This document shows positions 1 to 8,297 of a DNA stretch of 36,189 nt, in pieces. The stretch is taken from the NCBI RefSeq assembly GCF_001907295.1, contig NZ_MQVR01000016.1, forward strand, positions 1 through 36,189. Reading direction: 5' to 3'. The notes under the pieces were generated by a model, which was given only the letters and a program-made list of their open reading frames with translations, did not search any database and was not told the DNA's origin. Both the position numbers and the translations under genes were made by a program. Each line of letters opens with the position of its first letter. Position 1 is the stretch's first letter. The stretch is from Bowdeniella nasicola. Lineage in GTDB: Bacteria; Actinomycetota; Actinomycetes; Actinomycetales; Actinomycetaceae.

Positions 1-89
1 CTCGCGGATTCCGCAACCTCGAGAACTACCGACTCCGCATGCTCCTCATCGGTGGGGGTCTGGATGCCTCACCCCACACTCAACTCTGA
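1..89 (+). pseudogene. 3' end of an ISL3-family transposase (cut by window edge)
   Basis: The frame beginning at base 3 reads GFRNLENYRLRMLLIGGG and stops at 87-89. The Gly-Phe-Arg-Asn-x-Glu-Asn-Tyr-Arg-x-Arg pattern is typical of the extreme C-terminus of ISL3-family (DDE) transposases. The rest of the gene lies outside the window, so whether the copy is intact is unknown. The bases after the stop contain GAAGAGCC (89-96), which resembles the terminal GGCTCTTC-type ends of ISL3 elements and could be the end of the insertion sequence. That end assignment is inference, because the partner end is not visible. Confidence 0.7.
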
Positions 90-122
90 AGAGCCACTTT
101 GGTGATGCTCAAGGCTCAACCA

Positions 123-992
123 TCAGGGACGTTCATTGTCTGAACAAAGAAGCACTTCTAGTGATTTTACTAGTGCCGCTCTCAGGGGTCGGGCCCCGGA
201 TTCAAGGCTGCGCTGTTCCGCCACGTGTTGTGCTTTCCCTTCCGGGGTCTCGATCGCGATATTGGGCAGGCCGAGTGACGTCGTGTCATACGGCGCCGAC
301 ATCATGTCGAGTTGTCGGGCGGTGATCGCATGCTCGAAACAAGTCAGGAGCAGATCCGAATTAATACCCGGCGTCAGCTTGAACGCCCACCGGTACAGGT
401 CCATAGATCCCGCATGAATACAGCCGGGTTGTTCGTCTGCGACCTGGGTTGCGTAGGTGGGGCGGGAAGCGTTACGTGGCTCGGCGTCCGGGGTGAAGAA
501 CCGGAAGGCATCAGCGTGCGTACAGCGCAACTCATGGGCTTCGACGACCGCATCGGTGCCCGCCTTCCCGAGCCGCAGCGGCAGCGGATGGCGGTGCTCC
601 TCCTGCCGGTAGACCATCGCCCATTCATGCAGGCCGAAACAGGAAAACTGGGCGGGACGGGCATCAATTGTTGTCAGCAGCCGATGCACGAAAGAAAGGA
701 AGCGGCCACGCTTCGCCCGATAGGCGGCGATATCTAGATAGGCACCGGAATCGTCCGTGCAATACAAGGGCCAATTCTCGCGATCGGTACAGCCTTCAAG
801 GACGATTCCCGGACCTGGGTGCCACCGTCTCATCTTGCCCGGGGTAAAGCCGTAGTACTCGAATAAGAAATCCATGACGGGGTGTTTTTCTCCCCGCGAG
901 CGCCGAGCGAGGTGATCGGCCGTGAGCTCATCGACGCGCGCCTCGTGGCGCGCCTGGCGCTCGCGCCATTCAGCCTCCGGAATCGAGCACAT
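123..992 (-). CDS. Actinobacterial '3-methyladenine DNA glycosylase'-family protein
   Basis: The 289-residue protein starts at ATG 992. It matches an actinobacterial family usually labelled 3-methyladenine DNA glycosylase, recognisable by the N-terminal EAEWRERQARHEARVDELT segment, RRSRGEKHPVMDFLFEYY (about residues 30-47) and the RRWHPGPGIVLEG block (55-67). I see no helix-hairpin-helix or classical glycosylase active site, so the label is a family name rather than a demonstrated activity. No good Shine-Dalgarno precedes the start. A TAGACT -10-like hexamer lies about 9 bases upstream, which fits a leaderless transcript. It is divergent from the frameshifted VOC gene. Confidence 0.8.
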   Translation of the reverse strand: MCSIPEAEWRERQARHEARVDELTADHLARRSRGEKHPVMDFLFEYYGFTPGKMRRWHPGPGIVLEGCTDRENWPLYCTDDSGAYLDIAAYRAKRGRFLSFVHRLLTTIDARPAQFSCFGLHEWAMVYRQEEHRHPLPLRLGKAGTDAVVEAHELRCTHADAFRFFTPDAEPRNASRPTYATQVADEQPGCIHAGSMDLYRWAFKLTPGINSDLLLTCFEHAITARQLDMMSAPYDTTSLGLPNIAIETPEGKAQHVAEQRSLESGARPLRAALVKSLEVLLCSDNERP

Positions 993-1033
993 GGGGACAA
1001 GTCTAGAACTGCTCGGCTGCCTAGCCTGAAACC

Positions 1034-1439
1034 ATGACAGCTAACGCGCCCACGCCCTACCTGTGGGTTCCCCGGCACCGCCCGCGACGCCCTTCAGACA
1101 TATCAACGGATCTTCGGTGGCGACCTCGCGATCCACACTTTTGCGGAATCCGACCGCACCGATGGCCCACCCGAGGCAATCGCCCATGGCATCCTCGCGG
1201 GCCCGGTTTCGCTCCATGCCACGGATGCATCCCCCGGTGAGGAAACCGTCGCCATGGCCGGAATGAGCCTCGTACTGCTCGGGGCCGCCGATGCGGCCAC
1301 CTTGACTCAGTGGTTTGCTGATCTCAGTAGTCACGGCACGGTGATCGATCCGTTGCAGGAACGTCCCTGGGGTGCCTGCGATGGCCAGGTCCGCGACCGC
1401 TTCTCAATTCGGTGGCTGATCGGCTACGAGCCCGCCTAG
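1034..1439 (+). pseudogene. VOC/PhnB-like glyoxalase-superfamily gene with a one-base frameshift
   Basis: Two frames together encode one protein of about 134 residues. The first (ATG 1034) reads MTANAPTPYLW; the second then continues PGTARDALQTYQRIFGGDLA and runs through SLVLLGAADAATLTQWFADL to FSIRWLIGYEPA, stopping at 1437-1439. This is the PhnB-like VOC fold (COG2764 type, 'YLWF..TARDAL..YQ.IFGG' start, 'PWGACDGQVRDRFSIRW' end). The break is at the GGG of 1065-1067: removing one G restores TGG TTC CCC GGC ACC (W-F-P-G-T). It is either a real recent frameshift or a base-calling error. TAGCCT just upstream suggests a leaderless promoter. Confidence 0.85.
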
Positions 1440-1448
1440 CCTGAGGGC

Positions 1449-2015
1449 ATGGGACAACGCATGTTCGTCGGGATTCGTCCGCCTGCTCATATCCGCGAAC
1501 ACATTGCCGAGTTCGCGGCGGCACGCCCCGACTTCCCCTGGATAAATGAGGAACAATGGCACATCACGCTGGCCTTCCTCGCCTCGGTGCCCGATGCGCG
1601 CCACGACGAACTCATCGAACGGTTGGCCGACGGCTTAGGTCGCCAAGTCTCTCCCCTGGTCACGGTCCATGGCGCCGGGTGTTTCCCCAACCCGGACCGC
1701 GCGAGCGTGCTGTGGCTTCGGATCGCGGAGCTTTCCGGTAGTTTGTCGGCGCTCGCCACGAGCGCACGGCACGCGGCTAATAAGTCAGGGTCAACGCCCG
1801 ATGGGAAGCGGTTCATCCCCCACCTGACGGTGGCGAGATTAAAGCGCCCGGTCTCGGCGACCCGATGGCTCCGGATCCTGGATACGCTCACAACCGACCC
1901 CTGGGAGGTCAACGAGGTCGAACTCATCGGGTCCTATCTTGGCGAAGGCCCGGCGGGCCGGCCACGGTACGAAACCGTAGCGACGTTTCAACTCGTGCCA
2001 CCGGCTACCGAGTAA
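1449..2015 (+). CDS. thpR: RNA 2',3'-cyclic phosphodiesterase (2H family)
   Basis: The protein is 188 residues. It carries both HxT/S motifs of the 2H phosphoesterase (LigT/ThpR) family: WHITLAFL at about residues 37-44 and HLTVARLK at about 125-132. The N-terminus MGQRMFVGIRPPAHIRE is typical. Family members hydrolyse 2',3'-cyclic phosphates on RNA ends and can ligate tRNA halves in vitro. The ATG lies 10 bases after the stop of the VOC remnant. The upstream TAGCCTGA resembles the one before the VOC start and may be a -10 element. Length is normal for the family. Confidence 0.93.
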   Translation: MGQRMFVGIRPPAHIREHIAEFAAARPDFPWINEEQWHITLAFLASVPDARHDELIERLADGLGRQVSPLVTVHGAGCFPNPDRASVLWLRIAELSGSLSALATSARHAANKSGSTPDGKRFIPHLTVARLKRPVSATRWLRILDTLTTDPWEVNEVELIGSYLGEGPAGRPRYETVATFQLVPPATE

Positions 2016-2055
2016 GGTGCCGGCGGGGTAGCGTGGAAAGCGGAGGAGATCCGCA

Positions 2056-3381
2056 TTGACGCCCATTCGCCCGCCCGCAGTTGCCGGGTCGTTCTATCCC
2101 GCCGACCCGGAAAAACTTGCTGCCTCGGTCGACGAGATGCTCGCGCAAGTCCCTGCGCCGAAAAACTTTTCCCGCATCGTGATTGCCCCGCACGCCGGCC
2201 ACATGTACTCGGGTCAGCTCGCGGCCCACGCCTACCGTCAGCTCGATCCAGCTACGCGCCGCGTTGCCGTGCTCGGCCCGACGCACCGCGTCGGGATCGC
2301 CGCGATGGCGCTGACGGGCGCCGATGGCCTCGCCACCCCGCTCGGCACGATCGACGTCGATGTCGAACTGACCGAACTCGTCTCCGGGCTCGCCGATGTC
2401 GTCGAGGCGCCCGTGGTCCACGCCCAGGAACATTCGATCGAGGTGCACATCCCGTTCCTGCAGCGCCACCTCGAGCCGGGCTTCACGCTGCTGCCGATCG
2501 CCGTGGGATCGTGTAGCGCCGAATCCGTCGCAGCGGTCATCGACGCTGTTTACGATGCGGGAGATACCGCGATCGTCATCAGCTCCGATCTGTCCCACTT
2601 CCTCACCGATGAGTCGGCGCGCCACAAAGATGCGTATACGATCGCGCAGATCCTCTCACTTGCCGGCCCGCTCGACGGGTATCAGGCATGTGGAGCCTAC
2701 CCTATTAACGGGCTGGTGCGCTTCGCCCGCGGCCGGGCGATGACGGCCGAGATTCTCGCAGCCGGTAATTCGGCCGATGTCTCTGGTGATACCTCGCGCG
2801 TCGTCGGATACGCGTCGCTGCGGTTCGATAGCGACGGCACCGATCCGCGCCTCGTCGACATCGCCTACCGAGCAATCGCGGATGAACTCGGGATCGATGT
2901 GCCGGGCTCACCACCGGAAATGCCCGAGGAGGTGGGCTCTAGTTTCGTGACGCTCACGATCGATGGGAAGCTGCGCGGCTGCATCGGCAACCTACGGGCC
3001 GACCGGCCGCTCGCCACAGATATCTCGGAGAACGCGCGGGCCGCCGCGACGCGCGACCCGAGGTTCCCGCCGCTGCGGCCCGAAGAATTCGCGGCCACCG
3101 ATATCGAGGTTTCGGTGCTGTCGACGCCCGAGCCGATGCCGGCCACCACGCGCGCCGAGGTCATCGCGCAGCTGCGACCGGGAATAGACGGAGTCATCCT
3201 CGACGACGGCGTCCACCGGGCAACATTCCTGCCCCAGGTGTGGGAACAGTTGCCCGAACCGAACCAATTCCTCACCCACCTCCTGGCGAAAGCGGGCCTG
3301 GAAGCGGACGAGTGGCCCGAGGACATGCGCGTGTCGACCTATACGGCGACCCCCCATATCAGGCGGGCGAATCAACGATGA
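2056..3381 (+). CDS. AmmeMemoRadiSam fused protein: Memo (B) plus AMMECR1 (A)
   Basis: A TTG start at 2056 sits behind a GGAGGAG ribosome-binding site. Residues about 1-265 form a Memo-family domain (PPAVAGSFYPADP start; APHAGHMYSG with His46/His49, GPTHRVG with His77, EHSIEVH with His126/His131, and Cys212 in ACGAYPINGL). These correspond to the metal-site-like residues of the family. Residues about 290-430 form an AMMECR1 domain (LRGCIGNL, TRDPRFPPL, ISVL-type strand, FLPQVWEQLPEP). The stop overlaps the ATG of the radical SAM gene by 4 bases (ATGA), so the two are translationally coupled. The system is conserved but its reaction is not established; a redox or radical-based modification is only a guess. 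Confidence 0.93.
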   Translation: MTPIRPPAVAGSFYPADPEKLAASVDEMLAQVPAPKNFSRIVIAPHAGHMYSGQLAAHAYRQLDPATRRVAVLGPTHRVGIAAMALTGADGLATPLGTIDVDVELTELVSGLADVVEAPVVHAQEHSIEVHIPFLQRHLEPGFTLLPIAVGSCSAESVAAVIDAVYDAGDTAIVISSDLSHFLTDESARHKDAYTIAQILSLAGPLDGYQACGAYPINGLVRFARGRAMTAEILAAGNSADVSGDTSRVVGYASLRFDSDGTDPRLVDIAYRAIADELGIDVPGSPPEMPEEVGSSFVTLTIDGKLRGCIGNLRADRPLATDISENARAAATRDPRFPPLRPEEFAATDIEVSVLSTPEPMPATTRAEVIAQLRPGIDGVILDDGVHRATFLPQVWEQLPEPNQFLTHLLAKAGLEADEWPEDMRVSTYTATPHIRRANQR

Positions 3382-4403
3382 GCGCGCCCGCGAAATGGTG
3401 GCACCGCACCGACGACGGGCGGGTACGCTGCGAGGTCTGTCCACGGCTCTGCACGCTGCGCGATGGCCAGCGCGGCTACTGCTTCGTGCGGATGAACGTC
3501 GACGGCGCGCTCTTACTCGACACCTACGGCCGCTCCTCGGGCTTTGCGATCGACCCGATCGAGAAGAAGCCGCTCAACCATTTCCTGCCCGGCAGCCGAA
3601 TCCTGTCGTTCGGGACGGCGGGCTGCAACCTCGGGTGTAAGTTCTGCCAGAACTACACGATCTCGACCTCGCGGCATTTCGATTCGCTCTCCCAGGAGGC
3701 CTCCCCCAGCCAGATCGCGGAGGCGGCGCTACGTTACGGCGCGAAATCCGTCGCCTTTACCTACAACGACCCGGTGATCTTCGCCGAGTACGCGATCGAC
3801 ACCGCGCACGCCTGCCGCGAGGTGGGCATCCACCCCGTCGCCGTGACCGCGGGGCATATGACGGAGCAGGTGCGCGGCGAGTTCTTCTCCGCGATGGACG
3901 CCACGAACATCGACCTCAAGGGCTTCACCAACGAGTTCTACCGCAAGATCACCGGCGGCCGCCTCGAGACCGTCCTCGCCACGCTCGAGCACGTCGCCGC
4001 CACCGACACGCACCTGGAAATCACGACCCTCACCATCGAGGGCCACAACGATTCCGATGCGGAGCTCGCGGCGATGAGCCGCTGGATCGTCGAGCATCTC
4101 GGGCCCGACGTGCCCCACCATTTCTCGGCCTTCCACCCCGACCACCGGATGCGCGACGTGCCGCCGACGAAGCCCGCCACCCTTTCTCGCGCCCGCGAGA
4201 TCGCGTTGGCGGGCGGGGAACGCTACGTCTACACCGGCAATATCTACGATCCGGCCGGGCAGTCGACGCGCTGCCATGAGTGCCAGGAGGTCGTCATCGC
4301 CCGCGACCGCTATCGCGTTGGCGAGATCCGGCTCGATGTCGCACGCGATAAAACCGCGGCCTGCCGCACGTGCGGGGCGGCGGTTCCGGGGGTGTTTGCT
4401 TAG
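3378..4403 (+). CDS. AmmeMemoRadiSam system radical SAM enzyme
   Basis: The 341-residue enzyme starts at ATG 3378, which overlaps the previous stop. The radical SAM cluster motif CxxxCxxC is C83-C87-C90 in [14 protein letters not shown]. An N-terminal cysteine-rich stretch (Cys18, Cys21, Cys25, Cys35) precedes it, as in PflA-like members. A C-terminal Cys-rich knuckle (CHEC ... CRTC) follows. It is the third component of the AmmeMemoRadiSam set and is immediately downstream of the fused A/B protein, so one transcript supplies all three activities. The substrate is unknown. Its 3' end overlaps the convergent tpx gene by 4 bases. Confidence 0.94.
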   Translation: MSAPAKWWHRTDDGRVRCEVCPRLCTLRDGQRGYCFVRMNVDGALLLDTYGRSSGFAIDPIEKKPLNHFLPGSRILSFGTAGCNLGCKFCQNYTISTSRHFDSLSQEASPSQIAEAALRYGAKSVAFTYNDPVIFAEYAIDTAHACREVGIHPVAVTAGHMTEQVRGEFFSAMDATNIDLKGFTNEFYRKITGGRLETVLATLEHVAATDTHLEITTLTIEGHNDSDAELAAMSRWIVEHLGPDVPHHFSAFHPDHRMRDVPPTKPATLSRAREIALAGGERYVYTGNIYDPAGQSTRCHECQEVVIARDRYRVGEIRLDVARDKTAACRTCGAAVPGVFA

Positions 4404-4897
4404 CTCAGCGCGTCGATAACGGCGTCGTAGTTCGGCTCCTCGCCGATCTCGCTGTTCAGCGCGCGGTAGATGACCTCGCCATCCTCATCGATCACGACGA
4501 TCGCGCGAGCGCACAGGCCCGCGAGCGGGCCGTCGGTCATCGCGACACCGTAATCATCGGCGAAGCTCGAACGGAAGATAGACGCCGACGTGACGCGCTC
4601 GATGCCTTCGGCACCGCAGAAGCGGCCGAGCGCGAACGGCAGGTCGGCCGAGACACACAGTACCTCGGTGTTTTCCAGCGAGGACGCGAGTTCGTTGAAC
4701 TTGCGCACCGAGGCCGCGCACACGCCGGTATCGACAGACGGGAAAATATTGACGACGAGGCGCTTGCCTGCGAAGTCGGACAGGTTCACATCGGCAAGAT
4801 CGGTGCCGACGAGCGTGAAATTCGGGGCCGCGGAACCGACCTCGGGGAGGTCGCCGCAGGTCTGGACGGGATCACCTTTGAATGCAGTTGTCGCCAT
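4400..4897 (-). CDS. tpx: Thiol peroxidase (atypical 2-Cys peroxiredoxin)
   Basis: The gene encodes 165 residues from ATG 4897. The peroxidatic cysteine is in [18 protein letters not shown] (about residue 60) and the resolving cysteine is in [11 protein letters not shown] (about residue 94), both diagnostic of Tpx. The N-terminus [21 protein letters not shown] is also typical. The enzyme reduces hydroperoxides in the cytoplasm using thioredoxin. I chose the ATG at 4897 because all family homology begins there, although the frame remains open upstream. It is divergent from the DUF808 gene across 57 bases. Confidence 0.96.
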   Translation of the reverse strand: MATTAFKGDPVQTCGDLPEVGSAAPNFTLVGTDLADVNLSDFAGKRLVVNIFPSVDTGVCAASVRKFNELASSLENTEVLCVSADLPFALGRFCGAEGIERVTSASIFRSSFADDYGVAMTDGPLAGLCARAIVVIDEDGEVIYRALNSEIGEEPNYDAVIDALS

Positions 4898-4954
4898 GGG
4901 GCCACGGTAACAGGAATAATCTTGGCTTAGCTCCCTCAATCGAAAGGACTGCCC

Positions 4955-5962
4955 ATGGCTGGCGGACTGGCTGCGCTCCTTGATGACATTGCGACCCTCG
5001 CGAAAATGGCCGCAGCCAATATTGACGACGTGGCGGCCGCGGCCGGGCGCGCGAGTGCGAAGGCGGCGGGCGTCGTCGTCGATGACACGGCCGTGACCCC
5101 GCAATACCTCGAAGGCATTAAGCCCGAGCGTGAATTGCCGATCATCAAGCGGATCACGATCGGCTCGCTGCGCAATAAGCTCCTCATCATTTTGCCGATC
5201 GCGCTGCTGCTGTCGCAGTTCGCGCCGTGGGCGCTCACGCCGATCCTCATGCTCGGCGGGTCCTACCTGTGTTTTGAGGGGATGGAAAAGGTCTGGGAGA
5301 AGATCTCCGGGCACGGCGAGGAGCACAGCAAGCCCGCGATCGCCCGCGGCCCGGATGCCGAAGACCAGATGGTGAAGTCGGCGGCCCTCACCGACCTTAT
5401 CCTGTCCGCCGAGATCATGGTCATCGCGCTGAACGAGGTCGCGAACGAGAAATTCGTGGCGCGCACGATCATCCTCATTGCGGTCGCCCTGCTCATCACC
5501 TTCCTCGTCTACGGTGTCGTCGCGCTCATCGTGAAGATGGACGATATCGGAATCGCCCTCACCAAGCGGGAGTCACCGCGCTCGCAGAAATTCGGACATG
5601 CCCTCGTCGCAGGGATGCCGAAACTGCTGACCGCGATCGGCATCATCGGCACGTTCGCGATGATCTGGGTCGGCGGCCACATCATTCTCGTCGGCCTGAA
5701 CGAACTCGGCCTGACCGCCCCGCACGCGTTCGTCCACCACATGGAGGGCTACGTTTCGCATATCGCGGGCGTCGGCGGATTCCTCGCCGGGGTCGTCAAC
5801 ACGATCTTCTCGCTCATCCTCGGCGCGATCTGGGGTGCGATCCTCGTCGGGATCATGCACTTCATGCCCTTTGGGCGAAAAGAGATTCCCGACGAGTCAG
5901 GTCATGGCGAACTCGACCAGCCACACGAGGGTGGCGGCGCCGAGTACGACGGTGAAGAGTGA
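4955..5962 (+). CDS. DUF808 family inner-membrane protein (YedI-like)
   Basis: The protein is 335 residues. The opening [44 protein letters not shown] pattern is the signature of the DUF808/YedI family. Hydrophobic segments lie at about 65-85, 160-185, 220-250 and 265-300. An AAAGGA-like ribosome-binding site precedes the ATG. The family function is unknown. The last 66 bases overlap the convergent azlD coding sequence, and the C-terminal tail encoded there ([20 protein letters not shown]) is acidic and poorly conserved. Confidence 0.93.
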   Translation: MAGGLAALLDDIATLAKMAAANIDDVAAAAGRASAKAAGVVVDDTAVTPQYLEGIKPERELPIIKRITIGSLRNKLLIILPIALLLSQFAPWALTPILMLGGSYLCFEGMEKVWEKISGHGEEHSKPAIARGPDAEDQMVKSAALTDLILSAEIMVIALNEVANEKFVARTIILIAVALLITFLVYGVVALIVKMDDIGIALTKRESPRSQKFGHALVAGMPKLLTAIGIIGTFAMIWVGGHIILVGLNELGLTAPHAFVHHMEGYVSHIAGVGGFLAGVVNTIFSLILGAIWGAILVGIMHFMPFGRKEIPDESGHGELDQPHEGGGAEYDGEE

Positions 5963-6202
5963 GCGGTTCATAAAGGCGAGACCGACCGCGACGATGAGTC
6001 CGACCGTCGCTGAGACGTAGGACTTCGTCGCGAAGAAGACCGCGGGGATCGTCATCGCCGTGAGTACCGCCCACGGGACGTAGTACAGGAAGCTGCGGAT
6101 CCACCGCGAGTCGATCTGTTTGCGCATCGCGACCAGCGGGATCGCGCGCAGCAGGTAGGTCACGCCGCTCGTCGTGAGGATCGCCAGGGCCAGGTAGCTC
6201 AT
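5897..6202 (-). CDS. azlD: AzlD family branched-chain amino acid exporter, small subunit
   Basis: The 101-residue protein has three to four hydrophobic helices and the AzlD pattern (GVTYLLRAIPLVAMRKQI, FLYYVPWAVLTAMTIPAVFF). It partners AzlC to export branched-chain amino acids in characterised members. The ATG at 6202 overlaps the azlC stop by 4 bases, so translation is coupled. The 3' end overlaps the DUF808 gene by 66 bases on the opposite strand. Confidence 0.92.
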   Translation of the reverse strand: MSYLALAILTTSGVTYLLRAIPLVAMRKQIDSRWIRSFLYYVPWAVLTAMTIPAVFFATKSYVSATVGLIVAVGLAFMNRSLFTVVLGAATLVWLVEFAMT

Positions 6203-6918
6203 CGCGTGCCCTCCGGAACCGGTAGGAACGTCGCGCCTAGCGCTGCGGCGATGCACGTCGAGATGATGATGCGCCAGCCGACCTCGAGCTCGCGCAGCCC
6301 CGGCGTGAACGCGAGCAGGATCGAGACCGCGGCCGCGATCGCCATGACGATGCGGACCTCGTGGTGTTTCTTCGCCGGCGGGATGACGATCGCGATGAAC
6401 ATGCCATACAGCAGTACGCCGGCGGCGCTTTGCACCGAGTCGGGAATGACCTCGCCGACGAGCGCGCCGACGACCGTGCCCGCCGTCCAGCCGAGGATCG
6501 GCAGCACCATCGAGCCAACGAAATACGGCACGGTCAGCGGGGCGCGCGAAATATTGATCGCGTAGATCTCGTCGGTCACGCCAGCGGCCATGATGAGGCG
6601 CTTCAAGGTCCCGACGCCCGCGGGCAGGCGCTGCGCGAGCGAGACGCTCATGAGCAGGTAGCGCAGGTTGACGATGAAGGTCGTCGCGGCGAGTTCGATC
6701 AAGCCGCCCTTTACGATGATGAGCGTGATGCCCGCGAATTGGCTGGTCGAGGACATCGACGTCGCCGAGAATACGGCGGAAGCAAGCGGCGGCAGGTCGC
6801 CGCGCGCCCAGTACAGGCCGATGGCAAGCGCGACCGCGAAATAGCCGAGGCCGATCGGCAGCCCGCCGCGCAGGCCGGCGCGAACCTCGGCGCCGCGAGA
6901 GACATCCGGTGGTGTCAC
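6199..6918 (-). CDS. azlC: AzlC family branched-chain amino acid exporter, large subunit
   Basis: The encoded protein is 239 residues from a GTG at 6918 that overlaps the stop of the upstream gene (GTGA). AzlC features include RAGLRGGLPIGLGYFAVALAIGL, SATSMSSTSQFAGITLI and NLRYLLMSVSLAQRL, followed by several hydrophobic helices. The same frame is open far upstream only because the preceding gene is shifted into it; homology to AzlC begins at the GTG, and the length is normal. It forms an operon with azlD and the broken membrane-protein gene. Confidence 0.92.
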   Translation of the reverse strand: MTPPDVSRGAEVRAGLRGGLPIGLGYFAVALAIGLYWARGDLPPLASAVFSATSMSSTSQFAGITLIIVKGGLIELAATTFIVNLRYLLMSVSLAQRLPAGVGTLKRLIMAAGVTDEIYAINISRAPLTVPYFVGSMVLPILGWTAGTVVGALVGEVIPDSVQSAAGVLLYGMFIAIVIPPAKKHHEVRIVMAIAAAVSILLAFTPGLRELEVGWRIIISTCIAAALGATFLPVPEGTR

Positions 6919-7551
6919 GACGCCGCCTGCGAGCGGCCCATCACCGTGAAGTAGCCGGCATAGAACGTCGCCCATCCCGCCCCAAAGACGACCCACTCCG
7001 CGCGGCGCGATAGCGGCGTCACCCGACGACGATTCAGCGCCGCAAGGCCCGCGACGCCCATGGGGACCGCGATAAAGCGCACCGCGCGCGCGGGTACCGA
7101 CCCCATGTCGGCGTTGGCGTAGCGCAGCCGCTTTGAAGCGCACCGCGCGCGCGGGTACCGACCACGCCGCGAATTGCGCGAGCGGCGTGCCCTGCAGCGC
7201 GGCGGCGCGGGCGTAAAGCTTATAGGGCTCGCCGCGCAGGAAGGAGGACAGCAGCGCGAGAATGCCGCGGTCGCGGTAGTCGGCGTCGACCTTATCAACC
7301 ATGGCGTGGCTGATCGCGGGGATGGTTGCGAAGGCGTCCCGGCTACGCTCCGCTCCGACCGACTTTGACCACCGATACGTCGCCACTCCCCCAGCGATCG
7401 CGCCCGCGAGCGCCGGGAGCACGGCTTTCAGCGCGCGCTTCGGATTCGTCATCGCGATGCGGGAGAGCCAAATGTCGGGAACGAAGAAGAACACCGTAGC
7501 TTCGGCGCCGCCCCACGCGGCTGCCACGCCATAGTCGGCAACGGGTCGCAT
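6915..7551 (-). pseudogene. Small membrane protein (VTT/DedA-like), frameshifted by a 61-bp insertion
   Basis: The N-terminal part (ATG 7551) reads MRPVADYGVAAAWGGAEATV, then FFFVPDIWLSRIAMTNPKRA and on through LAGAIAGGVATYRWSKSVG to GTPLAQFAAWSVPARAVRF. The C-terminal part continues in another frame as FIAVPMGVAGLAALNRRR ... FGAGWATFYAGYFTVMGRS and stops at 6915. The arrangement of hydrophobic segments resembles small VTT/YqaA-like membrane proteins, but I assign the family only tentatively. The break coincides with a 61-bp insertion flanked by 28-bp direct repeats; 61 is not a multiple of three. Removing one 61-bp unit restores a continuous frame of roughly 190 residues. azlC starts inside its stop codon. 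Confidence 0.75.
7075..7163. repeat. 28-bp direct repeat flanking 33 bp (61-bp period)
   Basis: The sequence beginning AAGCGCACCGCGCGCGCGGG and ending GTACCGACC-like at 7075-7102 is repeated exactly at 7136-7163, with an offset of 61 bases. The 33 bases between the copies are not a copy of the adjacent gene. The duplication shifts the reading frame of the membrane-protein gene it lies in. Confidence 0.95.
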
Positions 7552-7598
7552 GTTCCTATTATGCTGTGGTCACTGCCACAACAGAGCCGGGAGGGACG

Positions 7599-8297
7599 TT
7601 GGGTCACGCACAATCGCCGCACGGCCTCGACCGCCGCGCCATCCCCCAACGCTCGAGCACGTGGGCCGCGCGCGCCGCCGACCTCCTCGCCGCCGCGCGT
7701 ATCCGGCCCAACCACATTTCGATCTCCTCCATTGTGCTCGGTGCTCTCGCCGGCGTGGCCTTTGCGCTGAGCGCTACCGAATCGACCGGTGCCCGGATCG
7801 CGTGGCTGCTCATCGCGGCGGCCACGATGCCGTTGCGGCTGCTCATGAACATGGTCGACGGGATGCTCGCGGTTGAAAAAGGGATGAGTTCCCCGACGGG
7901 CGACCTCTATAACGAGGTACCCGACCGCCTCGCCGACGTGTTTGTCCTTGCGGGTGCTGGCTACGGAGTCAGCGGCCTGGTCGCCCTCGGCCGCGTCGAT
8001 GTCGGGGTCGCGCTCGGCTGGAGCGCCGCGCTGCTCGCCGTCCTCACGGCCTATGTTCGCAGCCTCGGCGCTGCGCAGGGCGTGAAAAACTTTTTCGCCG
8101 GCCCGATGCCCAAGCCCATCCGCATGTGGGTCATGACCGCGGCGGCACTGGTCTCCATGCTCGAGCCCGCCCTTGGTATCACTCGCGGCTGGGTGATCGT
8201 CGTCGGGCTCATCGTCGTTGCCCTCGGCTCGCTCGCCACCGTCATCATCCGGCTGCGGCTCATCGCCGCCGCGCTGCACGCGAAGGCCGCCTCGTGA
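7599..8297 (+). CDS. CDP-alcohol phosphatidyltransferase family membrane protein
   Basis: About 232 residues with several membrane helices. The CDP-OH-P motif region lies at 7857-7925 and reads DGMLAVEKGMSSPTGD followed by LYNEVPDRLAD. Compared with the canonical DG-x2-AR-x8-G-x3-D-x3-D pattern, the Arg is Val and the first Asp of the second half is Asn. Members join a CDP-activated lipid to an alcohol such as glycerol phosphate. The TTG at 7599 follows GGGAGGG and is downstream of a TATTAT -10-like element at 7557-7562; a GTG at 7566 is an alternative start. The stop overlaps the acyltransferase start (GTGA). With the next two genes it forms a phospholipid-building operon. Confidence 0.88.
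   Translation: MGHAQSPHGLDRRAIPQRSSTWAARAADLLAAARIRPNHISISSIVLGALAGVAFALSATESTGARIAWLLIAAATMPLRLLMNMVDGMLAVEKGMSSPTGDLYNEVPDRLADVFVLAGAGYGVSGLVALGRVDVGVALGWSAALLAVLTAYVRSLGAAQGVKNFFAGPMPKPIRMWVMTAAALVSMLEPALGITRGWVIVVGLIVVALGSLATVIIRLRLIAAALHAKAAS

Noticed and set aside
6919-7551. Fusion of a membrane protein to AzlC in one 450-residue frame
   Set aside because: The apparent fusion comes from the 61-bp frameshifting insertion; AzlC homology starts at the GTG at 6918.
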